Shown: positions 1 to 5,405 of the stretch, piece after piece
Layout of the letters: the number at the start of each line of letters is the position of its first letter
How positions within the stretch are numbered: position 1 is the first letter of the stretch
DNA from: Haloarculaceae archaeon
GTDB lineage: Archaea; Halobacteriota; Halobacteria; Halobacteriales; Haloarculaceae
Reading direction: 5' to 3'
Length of the DNA stretch: 10,137 nucleotides
Assembly: GCA_028274885.1 (NCBI GenBank)
Contig: JAQCMX010000002.1
Span: forward strand, 1-10,137
The notes under the pieces: generated by a model
What the model was told of the DNA's origin: nothing
The model's input: the letters and a program-made list of their open reading frames with translations, nothing else
The model's database searches: none
Translations under genes and position numbers: made by a program

Positions 1-506
1 CCGGGCCGTAGCGCACGACGACACTTCGAGAGGACCGAGACACGATCGTCCAGATGTAACAGTACGAGCCAAGCGATGAGGTGGTCGTACCGTTCGTCTG
101 GAAGCGTGACCGAGGCGACACTGGCGGCGCTGAATCGCACCTGATCATCGAGTCCGACCCGTTCGGTCAGTTCCCGGGCGATCTCAACCAACTCGGTCCG
201 GATTTCGACGCCATGGACCCGACAGCAGGTTTCGGCCGCAAGGTATCGTGCCGGTCCACCGACGCCGCTCCCGACATCGAGAACGGTGCGCCCGTCGTCA
301 AGATCCAACACGGAGATGGCCTCGTCGCAGGCATCGGTCCCATAGTAGTGGTACTGATCCAGATGGCCAAGATCAGTCAACTGTTCGATAGTTAGCGGTC
401 CCTCGGTCAGCCCCCGTCTTGCTAGTGCCGCTTCGATACCGCGAACCCGCCAGCCGTACATACACTCCTCTGTCTCGGTTCCTCCCCCCAGGTTATCCTC
501 CGGCAT
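1..506 (-). CDS. Class I SAM-dependent methyltransferase, partial (C-terminus beyond left edge)
   Basis: The minus strand is open from an ATG at 506 to the window edge, giving the first 168 residues. Residues 75-89 read VLDVGSGVGGPARYL, the glycine-rich motif I that binds S-adenosylmethionine in Rossmann-fold methyltransferases. An acidic residue follows at the end of strand 2 (HGVEI), and a later strand reads DHLIAWLVLLHLDD, the usual post-II/motif IV area. Before motif I, a DQYHYYGTDACDEAI stretch (about 50-64) resembles the segment that precedes motif I in UbiE/sarcosine-dimethylglycine-type methyltransferases. This fixes the family but not the substrate, which could be a small molecule, lipid or quinone. 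A second in-frame ATG at 461 (Met16) is an alternative start. The gene is divergent from the regulator at 628. The AT-rich palindrome at 541-553 lies about 41 bases upstream of the start, a reasonable TATA position for a short leader. The C-terminal substrate-specificity part is not visible. Confidence 0.88.
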   Translation of the reverse strand, partial: MPEDNLGGGTETEECMYGWRVRGIEAALARRGLTEGPLTIEQLTDLGHLDQYHYYGTDACDEAISVLDLDDGRTVLDVGSGVGGPARYLAAETCCRVHGVEIRTELVEIARELTERVGLDDQVRFSAASVASVTLPDERYDHLIAWLVLLHLDDRVSVLSKCRRALRP

Positions 507-540
507 GTCTAATCGATACGAATCTCAAATCATAAGCGTT

Positions 541-553
541 GGTATATTATACC
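541..553. promoter_or_regulatory. AT-rich perfect palindrome, likely TATA element of the divergent promoter
   Basis: The 13 bases GGTATATTATACC form a perfect palindrome around a central T in the divergent gap between the methyltransferase and the regulator. Read on the minus strand it gives TATAATATA about 41 bases before the methyltransferase start, so it can serve as a TATA box. The exact symmetry would also suit a dimeric repressor. Its role is inferred. Confidence 0.5.
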
Positions 554-583
554 GTGCTAACCGGTCCTGAGATGACGGCGTCG

Positions 584-592
584 GCTATATGT
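584..592 (+). promoter_or_regulatory. Putative TATA box of the HFX_2341-type regulator gene
   Basis: A short AT-rich GCTATATGT element lies about 40 bases before the ATG at 628. That position predicts a start of transcription near 612-616 and a leader of about 12-16 bases. It also overlaps the in-frame upstream ATG at 589, which argues against translation beginning there. Confidence 0.4.
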
Positions 593-627
593 TGGTAGTT
601 TTTGAATCCAGACCCGCAGTATCAAGT

Positions 628-1560
628 ATGAACACACACATCGTCCCGGTCGGGTTCGATTACGACCGGCTGATCGTGCCGTTGGTTCGTGAGCAGATGG
701 ACGTCGATCGGGTCGTCCTACTTGAAGGAACCGTCGGAAGTCAGGCCAACGTCAAGTACTCCCGTGACCTCGCGGAGAAACTCGAACAGGACTACCAGAA
801 TCTCCTGGGTGCCGAAACTGTCCGGGTCGTCGTCAAAGATGTCTACGACTACGACAGCGCCTTCGCACAGGCGTTCGAACTGATAAATGCCGAACTCGAC
901 CGGGAGCGCGGGGGTGAGACGACCGCTACGGCCGAGGTGTGGGTAAACATCTCTGCGATGCCCCGGACAGTTTCGTTTGGCTTTGCCACCGCTGCCCACT
1001 CGATTATGGTTGAGCGCCAGGACGACCGCCGGCGGATTCACACGTACTATACAGCCCCCGAAAAGTATCTCGAAACGGAACTCGCCGAGGAACTACGGGC
1101 ACAGATCGCGTTGCTGAGAGATATTGACGAGGAGCAAGTCCAAGATAGCGAGCGTGTGCAGCACCGCCTGGAAAGTGCACAGGACCTCCTGAACGAGTTC
1201 GACGAACGCGGGACCACCATCGGTGCGAAGGAAATAAACGGCAGTCACGTCGTCGAACTTCCGGTCGCCTCCTTCTCGAATGTCAAGCCGTTCGAGGAGG
1301 TGATCCTATTTACCCTCGGCGAACACGGCGAGTTTGAGAGCGTGAGCGAACTTGCCCAGCAACTTTCCCGGGAACTCGGCGAGGAGTACACCGACTCGTT
1401 TCGCTCGAAGGTTATCTATAACGTCGACCGTCTCGGCCCGGGCGGAAAGGGGTATATCGAGCAGGAAAAGCACGGAAAGTCCTACCGGACACGACTCTCC
1501 CGCATCGGAAACCTGTGGGTACGGTCACACGCCGACCGCAAACCCGACGCCGACATCTGA
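628..1560 (+). CDS. HFX_2341-family transcriptional regulator: CARF-like N-domain plus winged helix
   Basis: This 310-residue protein is counted from the ATG at 628 (MNTHIVPVGFDYDR). An upstream in-frame ATG at 589 would add 13 uncharacteristic residues and overlaps the likely TATA box. The N-terminal half looks like a Rossmann-type sensor domain. Strand 1 is HIVPVGFDYDRLIVPLV, strand 2 is VDRVVLLEG (about 26-34), and a later strand-loop reads VWVNISAMPRTVSFGFATAA (104 onward, N107). This last element is laid out like the N-I-T/S-G-G-T-K/R signature of CARF domains. The C-terminal part (about 216-305, from FSNVKPFEEVILFTLGEHGEF through YTDSFRSKVIYNVDRLGPGGKGYIEQ) looks like a winged helix with a glycine-rich wing. 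The family is recognised from memory as haloarchaeal regulators named after HFX_2341. Ligand and target genes are unknown. A loop at about 92-103 (RERGGETTATAE) looks longer than in relatives I recall. It lies just upstream of nadABC on the same strand, so control of that operon is possible but unproven. Confidence 0.82.
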   Translation: MNTHIVPVGFDYDRLIVPLVREQMDVDRVVLLEGTVGSQANVKYSRDLAEKLEQDYQNLLGAETVRVVVKDVYDYDSAFAQAFELINAELDRERGGETTATAEVWVNISAMPRTVSFGFATAAHSIMVERQDDRRRIHTYYTAPEKYLETELAEELRAQIALLRDIDEEQVQDSERVQHRLESAQDLLNEFDERGTTIGAKEINGSHVVELPVASFSNVKPFEEVILFTLGEHGEFESVSELAQQLSRELGEEYTDSFRSKVIYNVDRLGPGGKGYIEQEKHGKSYRTRLSRIGNLWVRSHADRKPDADI

Positions 1561-1646
1561 CTGCCTCGCTCTCCCCCGACAGGTTTGGTGCCGGCACACC
1601 CGAATCGCGACGACGATCCGGGGGACGCTCAGTCACCGGGGTTGTC

Positions 1647-1670
1647 TTTTGAATACAAAATCTTTTCAAA
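1647..1670. promoter_or_regulatory. Overlapping inverted repeats upstream of nadA
   Basis: TTTTG-AATA-CAAAA (1647-1660) is a perfect inverted repeat. TTTGAA (1648-1653) also pairs with TTCAAA (1665-1670) across an 11-base spacer. The block is the most AT-rich part of the 151-base gap before nadA and lies 42-65 bases before its ATG. It could be an operator, a promoter element, or a T-rich termination zone for the preceding gene. The sequence does not decide between these. Confidence 0.4.
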
Positions 1671-1680
1671 CCATGACTTC

Positions 1681-1711
1681 GTAGAATATCGTACTTACTG
1701 AGTGAGAATAC
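1681..1711 (+). promoter_or_regulatory. Putative nadA core promoter with an imperfect palindrome at the start site
   Basis: The AT-rich AGAATATCG (1683-1691) is centred about 26 bases before the nadA ATG, which is where a TATA box sits for a leaderless haloarchaeal transcript. Between it and the ATG is CTTACTGAGTGAG (1694-1706), a near-palindrome around a central G with one mismatched pair. A protein bound there would cover the transcription start. No Shine-Dalgarno sequence is present, which fits leaderless initiation. Confidence 0.35.
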
Positions 1712-2842
1712 ATGCCAGAAATGCAAACAGCAAAATTCGAAACCGACCTGAGTCTATTTAAATACGACAATCTCGAGCAACTTCCAGCAGAGTATCGGGG
1801 GTTAGACGAGACAGAGCGAACGGAGCGTATCGAGGCGGCGCTCGAAGAACTCGGTGACGACGTGGTCATTCTCGGTCACAACTACCAGCGCCGGGAGATA
1901 GTCAAACACGCCGACTTTATCGGCGACTCGTATCAACTCAGCAAGGAGGCGGCAAACGCCGACGCAGATTACGTCATCTTCGGTGGGGTGACGTTCATGG
2001 CGGAGTCGGCCGACATCATCACCGACGACAGCCAGTCGGTCATCCTTCCCAGCATGGAGGCGTCCTGCCCGATGGCAGGGATGGCCGAGGCCTTGCAGGT
2101 CGATTCAGCGTGGGCGGAACTAACCGCCGCGACTGACGAGAACATTATCCCGATCACGTACATGAACAGTTACGCAGATCTGAAGGCCTTCTGTGCCGAC
2201 CAGGGGGGGCTTGTATGCACATCCTCCAACGCCCACAAGGCATTCGAGTACGCCTTCGACAAGGGTGACACGGTCCTGTTTTTGCCGGACAAACATCTCG
2301 GCGAGAACACTGCACACCGACTCGACATGGAAGACGAGATAGTCGAGTGGGATCCATGGAACCCGGAGGGCATCACCGCCGAGGAGGCGACCAGCAATGA
2401 CATCATCCTCTGGGAGGGGTACTGTCAGGTGCACGAACGCTTCCGGACCGAGCACGTCGAACAGGTTCGCGAGGAACACGCAGATGCCAACGTCGTCGTC
2501 CACCCGGAGTGTCGCCGAGAGGTCGTCGAAGCCGCCGACGTCGTCGGTTCGACATCGACGATCACACAGACAATCGAGAGGGCAGACCCCGGCGAAACGT
2601 GGGCCATTGGCACCGAGGTGCACCTCACGAACCACCTCTCGCGGTGGCACCCCGAGGTAAACGTGGTGCCACTCTGTGGCGACGCCTGCATGGATTGTAA
2701 TGCAATGCGACAGATCGACCCGAACTACCTCACCTGGGTGCTCGAGGAACTGCTCGACGGCCGCGAGCGAAATGTCATCGAGGTTGCCCCCGAGGAGAAG
2801 GAACTGGCACAGGTGGCACTTGACAGAATGCTGGAGATCTGA
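1712..2842 (+). CDS. nadA: Quinolinate synthase NadA (4Fe-4S enzyme)
   Basis: This 376-residue protein condenses iminoaspartate with dihydroxyacetone phosphate to form quinolinate, the second step of de novo NAD synthesis in the cytoplasm. Family signatures are ILGHNYQRREI (53-63), the IGDSYQLSKEA region (70-80), YVIFGGVTFMAESADI (87-102), PSMEASCPMAGMA (C119), HPECRREVV (C267), GSTSTI, and LCGDACMDCNAMRQI. The [4Fe-4S] cluster of NadA is held by three widely spaced cysteines. C119 and C267 fit the first two, and the third is one of C326 or C329 in the CxxC of the last motif (C322 also lies close by). It is a long-form NadA with an acidic haloarchaeal N-terminal extension of about 45 residues. 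The ATG at 1721 (Met4) is an alternative start. It leads the operon, and nadB starts 8 bases after its stop. Confidence 0.97.
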   Translation: MPEMQTAKFETDLSLFKYDNLEQLPAEYRGLDETERTERIEAALEELGDDVVILGHNYQRREIVKHADFIGDSYQLSKEAANADADYVIFGGVTFMAESADIITDDSQSVILPSMEASCPMAGMAEALQVDSAWAELTAATDENIIPITYMNSYADLKAFCADQGGLVCTSSNAHKAFEYAFDKGDTVLFLPDKHLGENTAHRLDMEDEIVEWDPWNPEGITAEEATSNDIILWEGYCQVHERFRTEHVEQVREEHADANVVVHPECRREVVEAADVVGSTSTITQTIERADPGETWAIGTEVHLTNHLSRWHPEVNVVPLCGDACMDCNAMRQIDPNYLTWVLEELLDGRERNVIEVAPEEKELAQVALDRMLEI

Positions 2843-2846
2843 GGAG
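2841..2846 (+). promoter_or_regulatory. Shine-Dalgarno site for nadB
   Basis: GAGGAG overlaps the nadA TGA and ends 4 bases before the nadB ATG at 2851. It is the clearest ribosome binding site in the window. It supports internal translation initiation within a polycistronic nadABC message and fixes the nadB start. Confidence 0.6.
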
Positions 2847-2850
2847 ACAA

Positions 2851-4341
2851 ATGGACCGAAAACGCACAGATGTTCTCGTTGTCGGGGCCGGCATCGCGGG
2901 ACTTGCCGCGGCACTAAAGGCCGACCGACAGGGCGCGGACGTGACACTCGTGACGAAAGCCAGCCGACCGGAAGCCGCGTCGACATGGTGGGCACAAGGT
3001 GGTATCGCGGTCACCCGCGACGATCCAGATCAGTTCGCACAGGACATTCTCGAGGCGTCGGCGGGCACAGCCGACCCCGACGCAGTCGAAACGCTCGTTA
3101 CCGAAGCCGACGACGCAGTGCGTGACATCCTCGTTGATACACTCGGTGTTGAGTTCGATACGAACGGTGATGGGTTCGACTACGGGAAGGAAGCGGCTCA
3201 CGACGAACCCCGAATCCTCCACGTCGACGCCGCCACGGGCAAGCACATTCACGTCCCGTTTTTGAACTATATCACTGACGAGACAGACGTTGAGATGCTC
3301 GACGACACCGCCGCGCTAGAACTGATCCGCCACGAAGGTCGCGTCTATGGCGTGATGATAGAACAGGATGGTGAGTGGGCACCCATTTTCGCCGGGGCGA
3401 CCGTGTTGGCGACGGGCGGTATCGGCGCACTCTACCCTCGTTCGACAAACCCTGACGGGGCAACCGGCGATGGTATCGCGATGGCCGCGCTTGCGGGTGC
3501 CGACGTTGCTGATATGGAGTACGTTCAGTTTCACCCCACTGCGGTACACACCGAGGAGGGGACGTTTCTCGTCAGCGAGGCTGTCCGCGGCGAGGGTGGG
3601 ATACTGCGCAACGGTGACGGTGACCGGTTCATGCCTGAGTACCACGCTGACGCCGAACTCGCACCCCGTGATGTCGTCGCCCGTGCCGTTAAAGCCGAAC
3701 GCGCGGAGACAGGCGAGGTTGTTCTCGATGTCTCGCCGATCGAGTTCGAGTCGGAGTTTCCGGACCTGACCGCTAAATGCAACGATCACGGTGTTAGTCT
3801 GCCGGAAATTCCAGTCGCGCCGGCAGAGCACTTCCTCTGTGGCGGCATCGACGTCGACCGGGACGGGCAGAGCTCACTGGACCGTCTATTCGCCGTCGGT
3901 GAGTGTGCCTGTACCGGTGTCCACGGTGCGAACCGTCTCGCGTCGACATCGCTGCTCGAGGGACTCGTCTGGGGTCGACGCGCCGGTGACGCCGCGACAG
4001 GTCACGCCGTCGAGCGTATCGAGGCCCCGGAACTGCTGGACCGCGACCCCGCACTGCCAGACACGTTTGCCCGCGAGAAGTTCCACCGTCTCCGGCGCGT
4101 CATGGACGAACAGGTGGGCATCGAGCGATCGCCGGAGGGTCTTTCACGCTCACAGGCGGTCCTCCGCCGACTGAAAGGGGAGGTCGATGCCTACGTTCGT
4201 ACCCGCACGTCGCGCCCACTGTACGAACTGCGGTCGGCAGCTATCGTCTCGTTGCTTATAGCGCGGGCTGCAAGTGAACGTGACGAGTCGGTCGGCTGTC
4301 ATTACCTCGTCGATCAGGCGGATGCCCTCGTGTCTGACTGA
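2851..4341 (+). CDS. nadB: L-aspartate oxidase NadB (FAD flavoprotein)
   Basis: This 496-residue member of the succinate dehydrogenase/fumarate reductase flavoprotein family oxidises L-aspartate to iminoaspartate, the substrate of NadA. Visible elements are the FAD dinucleotide fold VLVVGAGIAGLAAAL (GxGxxG at 12-17), STWWAQGGIAV (44-54), and the NadB/FrdA motif GKEAAHDEPRILHVDAATG with E114. Others are GGIGALYPRSTNPDGATGDGIAMA, QFHPTAV (H228), LAPRDVVARA (R273), EHFLCGG (H327), and LFAVGECACTGVHGANRLASTSLLEG (R362). By motif alignment these match E. coli NadB active-site residues Glu121, His244, Arg290, His351 and Arg386, so the enzyme should be active. A C-terminal helical region (about 400-496) closes the protein, and the length is near the family norm. 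Start and RBS are unambiguous. nadC begins 2 bases after the stop. FAD reoxidation could use oxygen or fumarate, and the sequence does not say which. Confidence 0.97.
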   Translation: MDRKRTDVLVVGAGIAGLAAALKADRQGADVTLVTKASRPEAASTWWAQGGIAVTRDDPDQFAQDILEASAGTADPDAVETLVTEADDAVRDILVDTLGVEFDTNGDGFDYGKEAAHDEPRILHVDAATGKHIHVPFLNYITDETDVEMLDDTAALELIRHEGRVYGVMIEQDGEWAPIFAGATVLATGGIGALYPRSTNPDGATGDGIAMAALAGADVADMEYVQFHPTAVHTEEGTFLVSEAVRGEGGILRNGDGDRFMPEYHADAELAPRDVVARAVKAERAETGEVVLDVSPIEFESEFPDLTAKCNDHGVSLPEIPVAPAEHFLCGGIDVDRDGQSSLDRLFAVGECACTGVHGANRLASTSLLEGLVWGRRAGDAATGHAVERIEAPELLDRDPALPDTFAREKFHRLRRVMDEQVGIERSPEGLSRSQAVLRRLKGEVDAYVRTRTSRPLYELRSAAIVSLLIARAASERDESVGCHYLVDQADALVSD

Positions 4342-4343
4342 TA

Positions 4344-5171
4344 ATGCTTACCGATTCAACGATCGAGCGATGGCTGGCCGAGGACGTCGGCCATCATGAC
4401 GTGAACAACCAGGTGTCCGGCGAGACGACGGGGAAACTCGTCGCGAAAGAATCCGGTGTGGCAGCGGGGCTTGACGCCGCGGCGGCTGTTTTCGACTATC
4501 TCGACATCGACTGTGACACGACCGCCGAAACCGGATGTCGGATATCAGCCGGGGACTGTGTCCTTTCTGTCGAAGGGCACACGCGTGACGTCCTCCGCGG
4601 TGAACGCGTAGCGGTCAACCTCGCCGGACATGCCTCGGGCATCGCGACTAAGACACGAAAGGCGGTGGACACCGTACGCGAAGTATCGGAGAACGTACAG
4701 GTAGCGGGTACCCGCAAAACAACGCCAGGTCTCCGGAGCATCGAGAAGCGAGCCATCGTCGCTGGAGGCGGTGATACTCACCGGCTTGACCTCTCGCATA
4801 TGATGATGGTCAAGGACAATCACGTGGCCGAGATGGGTATCGAGGAGGCAATCAGACAGTTTCGAAAACGGGGTTCGTTCACGACAAAGATCGAAGTGGA
4901 GGTAGAGGATCCTGTCCGCGCGCCCCGTGCTGCCCAGGCCGGAGCCGATATTATCCTGTTAGATAATATGCCCCCGGAAGAGACTAGCAGAGCAGTCGAC
5001 ACGATTCAAGCCGACTACCCGGACGTGCTTGTCGAGGCCAGCGGCGGAATCACTATTGAGGATCTGCCAGCATATGCCGCAACCGGTGTCGATGTCATCT
5101 CGATGGGATCGCTCACCCACTCGGCGGAGATGTTAGACTACTCCTTCCGGACCGGCGACGGGCGGTCCTGA
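4344..5171 (+). CDS. nadC: Nicotinate-nucleotide pyrophosphorylase (carboxylating), NadC
   Basis: This 275-residue type II phosphoribosyltransferase converts quinolinate and PRPP to nicotinate mononucleotide, CO2 and pyrophosphate, completing the branch encoded by this operon. The N-terminal alpha/beta sandwich (about 1-105) contains the GERVAVNLAGHASGIAT segment. The barrel contains AGTRKTTPGLR (121-131; R124 and K125), AGGGDTHRLDLSHMMMVKDNH (140-160; H146, R147, K157), KIEVEVED, ILLDNMPPE and VEASGGI, which are the quinolinate and phosphate binding elements of the family. Length is normal. Only 2 bases separate it from the nadB stop and there is no Shine-Dalgarno sequence, so translation is probably coupled to nadB. 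It is the last gene of the operon, followed by a 234-base gap with hairpin-forming sequences. Confidence 0.97.
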   Translation: MLTDSTIERWLAEDVGHHDVNNQVSGETTGKLVAKESGVAAGLDAAAAVFDYLDIDCDTTAETGCRISAGDCVLSVEGHTRDVLRGERVAVNLAGHASGIATKTRKAVDTVREVSENVQVAGTRKTTPGLRSIEKRAIVAGGGDTHRLDLSHMMMVKDNHVAEMGIEEAIRQFRKRGSFTTKIEVEVEDPVRAPRAAQAGADIILLDNMPPEETSRAVDTIQADYPDVLVEASGGITIEDLPAYAATGVDVISMGSLTHSAEMLDYSFRTGDGRS

Positions 5172-5202
5172 CAGCGAAAGGTACCACCACCAACGAGGCC
5201 AA

Positions 5203-5305
5203 AGCCCTCTGCCCGGGCTGTGCGCTCAGCGTGGGACCGTCCTCGCTGACGAGAAATGTCCCCAGCGGATGTGTGCTGTTCCGGACCATTAGAAGGGTAG
5301 GGGAC
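5203..5305. other. Cluster of inverted repeats between nadC and alaS, possible structured RNA or 3' end
   Basis: Three nested or successive pairings are visible. AGCCC (5203-5207) pairs with GGGCT (5215-5219). TCAGCG (5226-5231) pairs with CGCTGA (5244-5249) and continues inward as GGGA (5233-5236) with TCCT (5240-5243), including one G-T wobble, giving a stem of about 10 pairs with one bulged T and a CCG loop. GTCCCC (5258-5263) pairs with GGGGAC (5300-5305) across 36 bases. No credible short ORF covers the region. It could be the structured 3' end of the nad message, a small RNA, or chance in GC-rich DNA. I did not recognise a known RNA family. Confidence 0.3.
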
Positions 5306-5357
5306 CTAAGATGCCGATTTTGTGGTGTGACTGTATAGCATTTCCGGGCCCCGAGAG

Positions 5358-5376
5358 AACTGTCTCCGGAACAGTT
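5358..5376. promoter_or_regulatory. Inverted repeat adjoining the alaS TATA region
   Basis: AACTGT (5358-5363) and ACAGTT (5371-5376) are perfect inverted arms around CTCCGGA, which itself contains the palindrome TCCGGA. The right arm runs into TTTTAC (5375-5380), an AT-rich element about 26-30 bases before the alaS ATG and a likely TATA box for a nearly leaderless transcript. The repeat would therefore sit over the BRE/TATA site, where an operator acts. If transcription instead starts further upstream, from the TATA-like element near 5333-5338, the repeat would be a hairpin in the leader followed by a T run. Confidence 0.4.
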
Positions 5377-5405
5377 TTACGCGCAGGTAGGTCACATTAC
5401 AGCCA

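Noticed and set aside
589..627. Upstream in-frame ATG extending the regulator by 13 residues
   Set aside because: The extra residues are unlike the family start. The codon overlaps the likely TATA box, and MNTHIVPVGFDYD at 628 matches the expected N-terminus.
1691..1711. Possible TrmB-type operator (TACT...GAGTA) before nadA
   Set aside because: TACT and GAGTG are present, but the spacing is about 4 bases rather than the 7-8 I recall for TrmB, and the last base differs.
2120..2995. A 291-codon minus-strand open frame across nadA and the start of nadB
   Set aside because: It lies opposite the well-supported nadA and nadB genes. Its low-complexity translation shows no family signature.
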